7,702 nucleotides of DNA, from positions 1 to 7,702 of the forward strand of contig CATEMS010000244.1 in the NCBI GenBank assembly GCA_949507465.1, written 5' to 3'. Under the pieces are notes generated by a model. It searched no databases and was not told the origin of the DNA. It saw only the letters and a list, made by a program, of their open reading frames with translations. Of the stretch, positions 1 through 6,437 are shown piece after piece (within the stretch, counting starts at the first letter, position 1; each line of letters starts with the position of its first letter). The DNA is from Flavobacteriaceae bacterium. GTDB taxonomy: Bacteria; Bacteroidota; Bacteroidia; Flavobacteriales; Flavobacteriaceae. The translations under genes were made by a program, and so were the position numbers.

Positions 1-1
1 A

Positions 2-436
2 GAAGTGTGTAGAGACACCAAAGGACCTGTAGCATCAATTTACTATCAAGGGTTAGAACGTGCAGACGAGAGTATTGAGGCTGCAGAAAAAGCTGTTGTA
101 GCCTATGGAGGTGTGCAGATGGGACAACTAGAGAAAAATGTTTCTTGGGTCTCACTATTTATTGCACTGGCACCCATGCTAGGTTTCATGGGTACAGTAA
201 TAGGTATGATTACAGCCTTTGATAAAATTGAGGCAGCAGGAGATATGAACCCATCGCTTGTAGCAGGGGGTATTAAAGTAGCCCTATTAACTACAGTATT
301 TGGACTAGTTGTAGCCATTATTCTTCAAATATTTTACAATTACATCATTGCAAAAATTGACAGTATTGTAAACTCAATGGAAGATGCATCAATTACACTT
401 ATTGATATGTTGATTGACTACAAAAACAAAAAATAA
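2..436 (+). CDS. exbB: ExbB/TolQ/MotA-family proton channel protein, 5' truncated
   Basis: C-terminal part of an inner-membrane proton-channel subunit that works with ExbD to turn proton motive force into work on the outer membrane. The frame is open to the left edge. The GTG at 5 lies inside the conserved cytoplasmic domain, so it is not the true start. Counting from that GTG, residues 1-45 are the cytoplasmic region between TM1 and TM2, about 48-72 is TM2 and about 87-113 is TM3. The family hallmarks are visible: GTVIGM in TM2 (Thr64, matching the TM2 threonine of E. coli ExbB) and ALLTTVFGLVVAI in TM3 (Thr97). The TM3 glutamate of E. coli ExbB (Glu176) appears to be Val92 here. It is the first visible gene of a four-gene operon, 19 bases before the next gene. 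Family assignment is secure. The substrate system (TonB, Tol-like or other) cannot be told from the window. Confidence 0.92.
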   Translation, partial: EVCRDTKGPVASIYYQGLERADESIEAAEKAVVAYGGVQMGQLEKNVSWVSLFIALAPMLGFMGTVIGMITAFDKIEAAGDMNPSLVAGGIKVALLTTVFGLVVAIILQIFYNYIIAKIDSIVNSMEDASITLIDMLIDYKNKK

Positions 437-455
437 CCTTTAAAAGAACCAAACA

Positions 456-887
456 ATGGGTTTACATAAAATTTCTAAAATAGTAGCTTTAGTTCTTGGC
501 GTAGCTGGTATCCTTTTATGGGGGATGTTGACGATAAAAGGAGATGAAGCTGTAATAGCAAGTGGAGGTGAGGGTTTAGACTCTTTTCTCTATGTAGCGT
601 ATTTAACGTTTGCAATATTACTGATAACAGTTGTCTTTTTTGTTCTAAAAGGCATTGCCGGAGGAGATGTTAAAAAGACACTTATGTCTGTAGGTGCTTT
701 TGTCCTGATATTTGTAATTTCTTATGTAATGGCAGATGGAGTAGAGACCTTCACAAAAGACGGAGAACTTGTAACAGCACAAACCTCAAGATTTATAGGT
801 ACAGGACTTTATGCTTTTTATATCATGTCTGTGTTAGCTATTATTGCAATGGCATTTAGTGGAGTTAAAAAACTAACAACTCGATAG
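456..887 (+). CDS. Small four-helix membrane protein of unknown function in the exb operon
   Basis: A 143-residue protein that I do not recognise as a named family. It has four hydrophobic segments, at about residues 7-26, 43-65, 76-94 and 113-136. Lysines lie near the N terminus (K5, K8), in the loop after TM2 (K65, K73, K74) and at the C terminus (K138, K139). The two other loops (27-42 and 95-112) are acidic. By the positive-inside rule both termini are cytoplasmic and the acidic loops periplasmic. There is no signal peptide and no catalytic motif. ATG 456 is the first start after the upstream stop, and its product begins directly with TM1. Only one base separates its stop from the ATG of the first exbD, so it is almost certainly co-transcribed and probably translationally coupled. 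The position between exbB and exbD suggests an accessory subunit or assembly factor of the Exb complex. That is inference from context only. Confidence 0.88.
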   Translation: MGLHKISKIVALVLGVAGILLWGMLTIKGDEAVIASGGEGLDSFLYVAYLTFAILLITVVFFVLKGIAGGDVKKTLMSVGAFVLIFVISYVMADGVETFTKDGELVTAQTSRFIGTGLYAFYIMSVLAIIAMAFSGVKKLTTR

Positions 888-888
888 T

Positions 889-1491
889 ATGGGAAGAAGA
901 GCAACACCAGAGGTGAATGCTGGTTCTATGGCAGATATTGCGTTTTTATTACTCATCTTTTTTCTGGTAACAACAACCATAGAAAAAGATAAAGGAATTG
1001 CACGTCAATTACCACCAAAGCAAGACGAACAACCTCCAGTAGATATCAAAGAAAAAAATATTTTTGTTGTTACTGTAAACAAAGAAGATCAAATTCTTGC
1101 AGATAATGATCTGATGGATATTCAAGACATTAGACAAGCAGCTATTGCCTTTTTAGATAATGGTGGTGATGGGTCTTGCAACTATTGTAAGGGGGAGAAA
1201 GATATAAGCTCCTCAGATAATCCAGAGAAAGCAATTATTACCGTGAAGAGTGATCGCGAAACCTCCTACAAGACCTACATACAGGTTCAAAATGAGCTAG
1301 TAGCAGCCTATAATTTTTTGCGCGACAGAGAATCTGAGCGTTTGTTTGGGTTTAAGTTTACCAAGGTGAAAAATGCCATAGCCACTGGCGACTATAAAGG
1401 CAATGAAGAGAAAGCTCAAGCAAAGTTAAAAGAAATTCAAGCTCTCTTTCCGATGAAATTATCTGAAGCAGAAGCTAAAAAATCTCAATAA
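889..1491 (+). CDS. exbD: ExbD-family biopolymer transport protein (first copy, CxxC insertion and long tail)
   Basis: A 200-residue, single-helix, periplasm-facing partner of ExbB. A short cytoplasmic N terminus (residues 1-15) is followed by a transmembrane helix at about 15-31. The helix contains the family's essential membrane aspartate, Asp16, in the SMADIAFLLLIFFLVTT context. The periplasmic part carries the ExbD-type strand-helix-strand region (about 56-150). It also has two additions compared with the roughly 140-residue E. coli ExbD: a loop at about 90-112 with Cys97-Asn-Tyr-Cys100, and a charged, probably helical C-terminal tail (about 158-200). The start codon lies one base after the stop of the four-helix gene, and the second exbD follows after 11 bases. 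A redox or structural disulfide in the CxxC loop is possible but unproven. From memory of the family, similar insertions occur in other flavobacterial ExbD proteins. Confidence 0.93.
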   Translation: MGRRATPEVNAGSMADIAFLLLIFFLVTTTIEKDKGIARQLPPKQDEQPPVDIKEKNIFVVTVNKEDQILADNDLMDIQDIRQAAIAFLDNGGDGSCNYCKGEKDISSSDNPEKAIITVKSDRETSYKTYIQVQNELVAAYNFLRDRESERLFGFKFTKVKNAIATGDYKGNEEKAQAKLKEIQALFPMKLSEAEAKKSQ

Positions 1492-1502
1492 AAAACAGTT
1501 TT

Positions 1503-1976
1503 ATGTCTAAGTTTAACAAGAAAAAAGGTGGCGAATTGCCTGCAGTAAATACAGCATCTTTGCCAGATATTGTATTTATGTTATTGTTTTTCTTTATGGT
1601 AGTTACTGTATTGAGAAAAGATAATATGTTGGTGCAACAAAAACTTCCTAAAGCAGATCAAGTAGAAAAACTCAAGAAAGATCGCTCTGTTTTTATTTAT
1701 GCAGGGAAACCAAGTTCTAGATACCAAGATAAGTTTGGAACCGAAGGTAAAATTCAAATAGGAGACAAGTATACTGATATTAATTCTCTAGAATTTGCCT
1801 TGTCTGAGGCCAGAACCAAACTCATACCAGAGCTGCAAGGAAAAGTTGTAGTTGGTTTAAAGGTTGATGAGCAAACTAACGTTGGTTTATTGCAAGATGT
1901 CAAAGAAAAATTAAGAGACTTAAACATGGTGAAAGTAATTTACATCACTGCTCCAGGTAACGATGTGCAACAGTAA
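1503..1976 (+). CDS. exbD: ExbD-family biopolymer transport protein (second copy)
   Basis: A 157-residue ExbD paralogue. It has a basic cytoplasmic N terminus (residues 1-10, rich in lysine) and a transmembrane helix at about 20-38. The conserved membrane aspartate is Asp22, in SLPDIVFMLLFFFMVVT. A lysine-rich linker (about 48-64) leads to a compact periplasmic domain ending in the family's strand-helix-strand pattern (VVVGLKVDEQTN, a helix, then VKVIYITA). It lacks the cysteine loop and long tail of the first ExbD, so the two copies are diverged partners rather than a recent duplication. Two ExbD proteins beside one ExbB are common in Bacteroidota and may assemble as a mixed ExbD dimer in one ExbB pore; this is inference. 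It is the last gene before the strong terminator at 1995-2032, and no tonB follows. Confidence 0.93.
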   Translation: MSKFNKKKGGELPAVNTASLPDIVFMLLFFFMVVTVLRKDNMLVQQKLPKADQVEKLKKDRSVFIYAGKPSSRYQDKFGTEGKIQIGDKYTDINSLEFALSEARTKLIPELQGKVVVGLKVDEQTNVGLLQDVKEKLRDLNMVKVIYITAPGNDVQQ

Positions 1977-1994
1977 TAACTTATTACAAGAATT

Positions 1995-2032
1995 AAAAAC
2001 GCCTTTTCTAAAAATAGAAAAGGCGTTTTTTT
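1995..2032 (+). terminator. Strong intrinsic terminator ending the exb operon
   Basis: A perfect 16-bp inverted repeat (1995-2010 with 2015-2030) around an AAAA loop. It has a GC core (ACGCC/GGCGT) flanked by A and T runs, and the T run continues to 2032. It starts 18 bases after the second exbD stop. Because A runs lie on one side and T runs on the other, it could also stop transcription coming from the opposite strand. Confidence 0.93.
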
Positions 2033-2069
2033 ATTTCACAAGCATTTAAAATTGGATTATATTTAACCC

Positions 2070-2768
2070 ATGAGGCATCAATTGTATTTTGTGAGTTGTT
2101 TTTTATGTGTGAGCGCTTTGTTTGCCCAAAAAGAGCTTACCTTGGATTCTTTGGATACAAAATATAGAGAAGATCAATTTTATTTTGGTGTAACCTATAA
2201 TGCTCTTGTTAATACCCCAGAGTTTGTTGACTCCCAAGGGTTATCGGGGGCTCTTCACTTTGGCTTTACAAGAGACATGCCAATAAATCCCCGCAGAAAT
2301 CTCTCTATAGCATTGGGCCTGGGGGCTAGTTTCGATGCCTATGGAACAACACTATCCATAGATAAAGATGAGTTAAACCGCACTATATTTACCTCTCTGA
2401 GCAACAATGATATTGCTTATGATGTGAACAGATTTAGCACCGCAAGTTTAGAAATCCCTCTTGAATTTAGATGGCGAACTTCAAGCGCGCAACATTATAA
2501 GTTTTGGCGCTTTTATGCAGGTCTAAGACTTGGTTATAGTTATTGGTATAAATCTTCTTTCAAACAAGGGAGTAACACCGTTGTACAAACAAATATTCCA
2601 GAGTTTAATAACCTGCGCCTGGGGGCCACCTTATCAATTGGTTACAATACTGTAAATTTCTTTGCTTATTATGGCATCACCCCCCTGTTTGATAATGCAA
2701 TCACAACCAATGGTACTCCAATAGAGATGAGCGCTTTAAAACTAGGTCTTTTATTTTTCTTTCTGTAA
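2070..2768 (+). CDS. Secreted outer-membrane beta-barrel protein (PorT-like / OMP_b-brl family)
   Basis: A 232-residue protein with a Sec signal peptide: basic start (R2, H3), hydrophobic core about 5-18, and likely cleavage after Ala19 in SALFA-Q. The cysteines at 10 and 13 are within the signal and do not form a lipobox. The mature part has alternating hydrophobic, aromatic-rich stretches typical of barrel strands, at about 36-44, 58-67, 78-89, 123-135, 146-160, 182-192, 195-203 and 221-232. That fits a small barrel of about eight strands, and the C terminus is aromatic/hydrophobic (LLFFFL). It resembles the general flavobacterial outer-membrane beta-barrel family often labelled PorT-like. 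It does not look to me like the true type IX secretion protein PorT/SprT. It is separated from the exb operon by a terminator, so it is probably transcribed separately, and it converges with the next gene. Its specific role is unknown. Confidence 0.88.
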   Translation: MRHQLYFVSCFLCVSALFAQKELTLDSLDTKYREDQFYFGVTYNALVNTPEFVDSQGLSGALHFGFTRDMPINPRRNLSIALGLGASFDAYGTTLSIDKDELNRTIFTSLSNNDIAYDVNRFSTASLEIPLEFRWRTSSAQHYKFWRFYAGLRLGYSYWYKSSFKQGSNTVVQTNIPEFNNLRLGATLSIGYNTVNFFAYYGITPLFDNAITTNGTPIEMSALKLGLLFFFL

Positions 2769-2786
2769 GGAAAGTTTACTGTCTTC

Positions 2787-3392
2787 TTAGACCCAAAAAC
2801 CAAAAAGTAAAAACTGAGGAATCCCACCTATCACAAACCCCAAACATAATTCTATCACAGTGTGAGATTTTGTGTGAATTCTTGAGCTAGCAACTAGACC
2901 ATTTATAAGACATAAAAGCATTATCAAACCAAGCATATTTATTTTAAAATGGATGCTGATTCCAATTAAAAAAATAGTAACTCCAGCTATTGCCATTTGG
3001 TGAAGACTTGCTTTGAGGTTAAAAAATACCAAAAAAAGTGCACTCAGCGATGCGCCAAGAATACCCACAAAAAAATAATACAATTCTATATCTTGATAGG
3101 GCTTGAAGATTAATTTTAGTATTAATAATACTAAAATTACTTGTATCATAAGAGGATACTTTCGCTCTTTTACGTCTATAAGGTGTATGCTAGAGATAAC
3201 TCCAATATTTTTGAGCATAAAGAATAAAACAACGGGTGTAAAAGCTGTGAGGGTTACGATTGCATATATATTGGCCAACAAAATCTGAGGCTCTGTAAAG
3301 CGAGGGGTATTTGCATAATAGCACAGTACACCAAAAACTGGCATTAACAAGGGATGAAAAATATAACCTGAAATGCGCAAAATTTGATTCAT
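2787..3392 (-). CDS. Polytopic membrane protein with degenerate PAP2 phosphatase signature
   Basis: A very hydrophobic protein of 201 residues with roughly six or seven membrane segments and no signal peptide. Near the C terminus is SRIHTKSH followed by TVIE (Ser170, Arg171, His177, Glu181), which fits the PAP2 motif SR-x5-H-xxx-D except for Glu in place of Asp. A Ser-Leu-His (129-131) could match the PSGH motif, and a KERKYP stretch (75-80) could be a remnant of the K-x6-RP motif. It may therefore be a PAP2-superfamily lipid phosphatase, or a relative that has lost activity. I chose ATG at 3392 over TTG at 3395 because ATG shares its A with the rpoN stop (TGATG), a classic coupling arrangement. 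Being downstream of rpoN, it is very likely co-transcribed with it. Its stop faces the barrel gene's stop 18 bases away. The function remains unproven. Confidence 0.85.
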   Translation of the reverse strand: MNQILRISGYIFHPLLMPVFGVLCYYANTPRFTEPQILLANIYAIVTLTAFTPVVLFFMLKNIGVISSIHLIDVKERKYPLMIQVILVLLILKLIFKPYQDIELYYFFVGILGASLSALFLVFFNLKASLHQMAIAGVTIFLIGISIHFKINMLGLIMLLCLINGLVASSRIHTKSHTVIELCLGFVIGGIPQFLLFGFWV

Positions 3393-4837
3393 CAAAGTTC
3401 TTTTCTAAGACGTGCAACAGGCAGCTCTAATTGTTCTCTATATTTAGCAATAGTACGTCTGGCAATAGGATACCCTTTTTCTTTAAGGATTTTAGCCAGT
3501 TTATCATCGGTGAGAGGTTTTTTCTTGTCCTCCTCGCTTATAGTTATTTCAAGGATTTTTTTAATTTCTTTGGTAGATACATCCTCTCCTTGATCATTTT
3601 TCATAGATTCACTAAAAAACTCTTTTATGAGTTTTGTGCCATAAGGTGTATCTACATATTTACTGTTTGCTACCCTAGATACAGTAGAAATATCCATGCC
3701 AATTTTATCTGCGATATCTTTTAATATCATGGGTTTTAACTTGCGTTGGTCTCCGGAGAGAAAATAAGCCTCTTGTTGGTGCATAATGGCATTCATGGTC
3801 ACAAAAAGTGTTTGTTGCCTCTGTTTAATGGCATCAATAAACCATTTGGCTGCATCCAATTTTTGTTTGATAAATTGAACCGCCTCTTTTTGTGACTTTG
3901 ATTTATCTTTTGATTCTTTATAGCCTTTTAGCATGTTAGCGTATTGTGATGAGACATGCAATTCTGGAGCATTTCTTCCATTGAGGGTTAATTCTAAAAC
4001 ACCATCAACAATATGTATGGCAAAATCTGGTACGACATGCTCTACCATTCTTGTATTGCTTGAAATAGCTCCACCTGGCTTTGGGTTTAAATTTTCAATC
4101 TCATGAATGGCAGCTCTTAGCTCATTTTCTGAAATAGTAAATTTTTGAAGTAATTTTTTGTAATGCTTTTTTGAAAATTGATCAAAGCTTTGGGTTAAAA
4201 TATCAAAAGCTAAAACAACACTCGGGCTTTGTTGCTTTCTCTTTAATTGAAGCAATAAGCATTCTTGTAAATCTCTAGCTCCAACACCTGCAGGGTCTAG
4301 TTCTTGTACCTTATCTAATACCGATTCTACAGCACTTTGGGTGGTGTATACATTTTGGGTAAAGGCCAGATCATCAACAATATCTGCTATTTCTCTGCGA
4401 ATATACCCGCTCTCATCTACACTTCCTACCAGAAATTTTGCAATTTCTTTCTCACTCTCTTCGAGTCTGTAGGTGTTTAATTGCTGCATCAGATGTTGTG
4501 TGAAAGATTGCCCAGCTGCATAGGGCATATGGGTTTGCTTATCATCTGCGCTGTAGTTATTTGCATTTAATTTGTAGCTTGGCGTTTCATCATCGCTTAG
4601 ATAGGCATCGATATTAATCTCTGAAGCATCCTCTATGGTATCTTGATAATCATCATTGCTGTCTTGGTCAAATTCACTGACCTCCTCTTTTCCTTTTTCT
4701 AATGCAGGATTTTCATTCATCTCCTGAGATACACGCTGCTCAAAGGCTTGTGTTGGCAGTTGAATTAACTTCATCAACTGGATTTGTTGTGGAGATAATT
4801 TCTGAGATAACTTGAAATTTAGAAACTGTTTTAGCAT
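3392..4837 (-). CDS. rpoN: RNA polymerase sigma-54 factor
   Basis: A 481-residue alternative sigma factor that directs RNA polymerase to -24/-12 promoters and needs an ATP-driven enhancer-binding activator to open them. All regions are recognisable. The glutamine/leucine-rich activator-interacting region I is at about 1-48 (LSQKLSPQQIQLMKLIQLP). An acidic region II is at about 50-88. The core-binding domain is at about 110-300 and includes the DESGYI and DPAGVGARDLQECL motifs. A helix-turn-helix is at about 368-395 (KDIADKIGMDISTVSRV). The RpoN box, ARRTIAKYR, is at 459-467. Length and start (MLKQFLNFKLSQ) match the family. The gene lies 98 bases downstream of asnS, with a putative terminator between them and its own candidate promoter. 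Its stop overlaps the start of the PAP2-like gene. No sigma-54 activator is encoded in the window. Confidence 0.98.
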   Translation of the reverse strand: MLKQFLNFKLSQKLSPQQIQLMKLIQLPTQAFEQRVSQEMNENPALEKGKEEVSEFDQDSNDDYQDTIEDASEINIDAYLSDDETPSYKLNANNYSADDKQTHMPYAAGQSFTQHLMQQLNTYRLEESEKEIAKFLVGSVDESGYIRREIADIVDDLAFTQNVYTTQSAVESVLDKVQELDPAGVGARDLQECLLLQLKRKQQSPSVVLAFDILTQSFDQFSKKHYKKLLQKFTISENELRAAIHEIENLNPKPGGAISSNTRMVEHVVPDFAIHIVDGVLELTLNGRNAPELHVSSQYANMLKGYKESKDKSKSQKEAVQFIKQKLDAAKWFIDAIKQRQQTLFVTMNAIMHQQEAYFLSGDQRKLKPMILKDIADKIGMDISTVSRVANSKYVDTPYGTKLIKEFFSESMKNDQGEDVSTKEIKKILEITISEEDKKKPLTDDKLAKILKEKGYPIARRTIAKYREQLELPVARLRKEL

Positions 4838-4856
4838 TGAAAAAAAGTGTGAATCA

Positions 4857-4887
4857 TAAAGTTAAAAAAAACCAGTTATATACAAAA
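4857..4887 (-). promoter_or_regulatory. Candidate Bacteroidota-type promoter for rpoN
   Basis: Reading the minus strand, TTTG (4886-4883) is followed after 18 bases by TAACTTTA (4864-4857). This is close to the Bacteroidota sigma-A pattern TTTG / TAnnTTTG, with one mismatch in the -7 element. It would start transcription about 10-15 bases before the rpoN ATG. AT-rich DNA produces such matches by chance, so support is weak. Confidence 0.3.
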
Positions 4888-4905
4888 CGGTACAGCACTG
4901 GTTTT
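4864..4905 (-). terminator. Putative intrinsic terminator downstream of asnS
   Basis: Reading the minus strand, AAAACCAGT (4905-4897) pairs perfectly with ACTGGTTTT (4876-4868) across a 20-base loop. Four more T residues follow (4867-4864). The hairpin begins 30 bases after the asnS stop. The large loop and AT-rich stem make it weaker than the terminator at 1995, so partial read-through into rpoN is possible. Confidence 0.55.
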
Positions 4906-4935
4906 AATATACAACAGGTGTATTATAATATCGTT

Positions 4936-6378
4936 TTAAAACTCTGCGTTGCCTGGTGTTCTTGGATAAGGGATTACATCTCTTATGTTTCCCATACCAG
5001 TTACAAACAAAACAAGACGTTCAAAACCAAGTCCAAATCCACTGTGAGTACAAGTCCCAAACTTCCTTAGGTCTAGATACCAGTATAATTCTTCCTCGCT
5101 AATATCCATGGCTTTCATTTTTTGCTTCAGCACATCGTATCGCTCTTCACGTTGAGATCCTCCCACTATCTCCCCAATACCAGGAAACAATACATCCATG
5201 GCACGTACTGTTTTTTGATCTTCATTTAAACGCATGTAAAAAGCTTTAATAGTGGCAGGATAATCAAATAAAATTACCGGGCACTTAAAGTGTTTTTCTA
5301 CCAAAAAGCGTTCGTGTTCACTTTGCAAGTCTGCACCCCACTGATCTATAAGATACTTAAATTTCTTCTTTTTGTTGGGCTTGCAGTTCTTTAAAATGTC
5401 TATGGCCTCGGTATAACTTACACGTTTAAAATTATTATCTACTACAAAATGTAATTTTTCACGTAGGGTCATTTCTTGACGCTGTGCGGCTGGTTTACTT
5501 TTGTCTTCCTGTATGAGCCTTTGCTCTAAAAACAGTAAATCATCTTGGCAGTTTTCTAAGACATAGGTGATGACATATTTTATGAAATCTTCTGCCAGGT
5601 CCATGTTGTCTGCCAAATCATTAAAGGCAACCTCTGGTTCTATCATCCAGAATTCTGCCAGATGACGAGATGTATTGCTGTTTTCTGCTCTAAAGGTAGG
5701 CCCAAAAGTGTAAACCTTTCCTAGCCCCATGGCAAAAGTTTCTGCTTCTAACTGGCCACTTACAGTAAGGTTCGTTTCTTTCGCAAAAAAATCTTCTTTG
5801 TAATTCACATCTCCCTTGTCATCCAAAGGTGGATTTTTTGGATCCAGTGCACTCACCCTAAACATTTCTCCTGCCCCCTCTGCATCACTGCCTGTGATAA
5901 TTGGCGTATGCATATAATTAAACCCGTTTTTCTGAAAATACTCGTGCACAGCAAAAGACAGTTTTGATCGTAAACGCATTACTGCTCCAAAAGTATTGGT
6001 GCGCACACGCAGGTGTGCTTGCTCACGTAATTTTTCTAGACTGTGCCGCTTTGGTGAAAGAATGGTTCGTTTTACTTGTTCTGGATCTGCGGTACCTAAT
6101 ATGTTAATGGAAGATACTTGCACCTCTACTGCCTGTCCTTGCCCTTGGCTTTTTACAAGCTCCCCAGTAATTTCTAAACAAGCTCCTGTGGTAATATCCT
6201 TTAGTAAGTCTTGATCAAAATTCTCAAAATCTAAAACACATTGTAAGTTCTTTATAGTAGAACCATCATTAACGGCAATAAAACGATTGCTTCTAAAGGA
6301 GCGAACCCAACCTCGGATTGTAAGTTCATTGATGGTAGGTTCTGTTTGTAAAATGTGTGCTATTTCAGTGTGTTTCAT
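4936..6378 (-). CDS. asnS: Asparaginyl-tRNA synthetase
   Basis: A cytosolic class IIb aminoacyl-tRNA synthetase that charges tRNA-Asn with asparagine using ATP. The 480-residue product has an N-terminal OB-fold anticodon-binding domain (about 17-95, with LTIRGWVRSFRSNRFIAVNDGS). A class II catalytic core follows: a TPIITGSDAEGAGEMF segment at about 158-173, motif 2 FRAENSNTSRHLAEF beginning near 229, and motif 3 GFGLGFER at about 447-454. Full length is as expected for bacterial AsnRS of this lineage. Its GSDAEGAGEMF and SGQLEAE segments favour AsnRS over AspRS. I placed the start at ATG 6378; the in-frame TTG at 6384 would add only two residues and is less likely. It lies 59 bases downstream of the RND-type gene on the same strand. 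No T-box-like leader is visible. Confidence 0.97.
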   Translation of the reverse strand: MKHTEIAHILQTEPTINELTIRGWVRSFRSNRFIAVNDGSTIKNLQCVLDFENFDQDLLKDITTGACLEITGELVKSQGQGQAVEVQVSSINILGTADPEQVKRTILSPKRHSLEKLREQAHLRVRTNTFGAVMRLRSKLSFAVHEYFQKNGFNYMHTPIITGSDAEGAGEMFRVSALDPKNPPLDDKGDVNYKEDFFAKETNLTVSGQLEAETFAMGLGKVYTFGPTFRAENSNTSRHLAEFWMIEPEVAFNDLADNMDLAEDFIKYVITYVLENCQDDLLFLEQRLIQEDKSKPAAQRQEMTLREKLHFVVDNNFKRVSYTEAIDILKNCKPNKKKKFKYLIDQWGADLQSEHERFLVEKHFKCPVILFDYPATIKAFYMRLNEDQKTVRAMDVLFPGIGEIVGGSQREERYDVLKQKMKAMDISEEELYWYLDLRKFGTCTHSGFGLGFERLVLFVTGMGNIRDVIPYPRTPGNAEF

Positions 6379-6396
6379 AATCAAAAAATCAGGCTA

Positions 6397-6427
6397 TAAA
6401 GATAGGTTATAATTCAGATATTAGAAA
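6397..6427 (-). promoter_or_regulatory. Weak candidate promoter for asnS
   Basis: On the minus strand TTTC (6427-6424) is followed after 19 bases by TATCTTTA (6404-6397). Each element has one mismatch to the Bacteroidota TTTG / TAnnTTTG pattern. It is placed to give a leader of roughly 12-15 bases before the asnS ATG. It could equally be a chance match, with asnS transcribed from upstream. Confidence 0.22.
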
Positions 6428-6437
6428 TGAGTATTGA

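Noticed and set aside
168..180. Sigma-54-like -24/-12 promoter match (TGGCAC followed by GC)
   Set aside because: The spacing between the GG and GC pairs is too short and it lies inside the exbB coding region.
103..318. Minus-strand open frame opposite exbB
   Set aside because: Composition is not protein-family-like and it lies fully inside a clear ExbB coding region on the other strand.
2034..2065. TTTC and TATATTTA elements before the beta-barrel gene as a promoter
   Set aside because: Both elements have a mismatch, and the predicted transcript start would fall on the start codon itself, so I did not list it.
2070..2768. Naming the barrel gene porT/sprT of the type IX secretion system
   Set aside because: Only the general barrel features match. 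The specific N-terminal sequence I associate with PorT/SprT is not seen and no other type IX genes are present.
4921..4930. Perfect 10-base palindrome tattataata near the asnS 3' end
   Set aside because: Entirely A/T in an AT-rich spacer with no partner copy, so chance is the simplest explanation.
4837..5070. Plus-strand open frame covering the asnS-rpoN gap
   Set aside because: It overlaps the asnS 3' end, where the minus strand encodes conserved motif 3. The sequence looks random and the gap is better explained by terminator and promoter signals.
5996..6214. Plus-strand open frame opposite asnS
   Set aside because: Cysteine- and arginine-rich shadow of the AsnRS gene, with no start context of its own.
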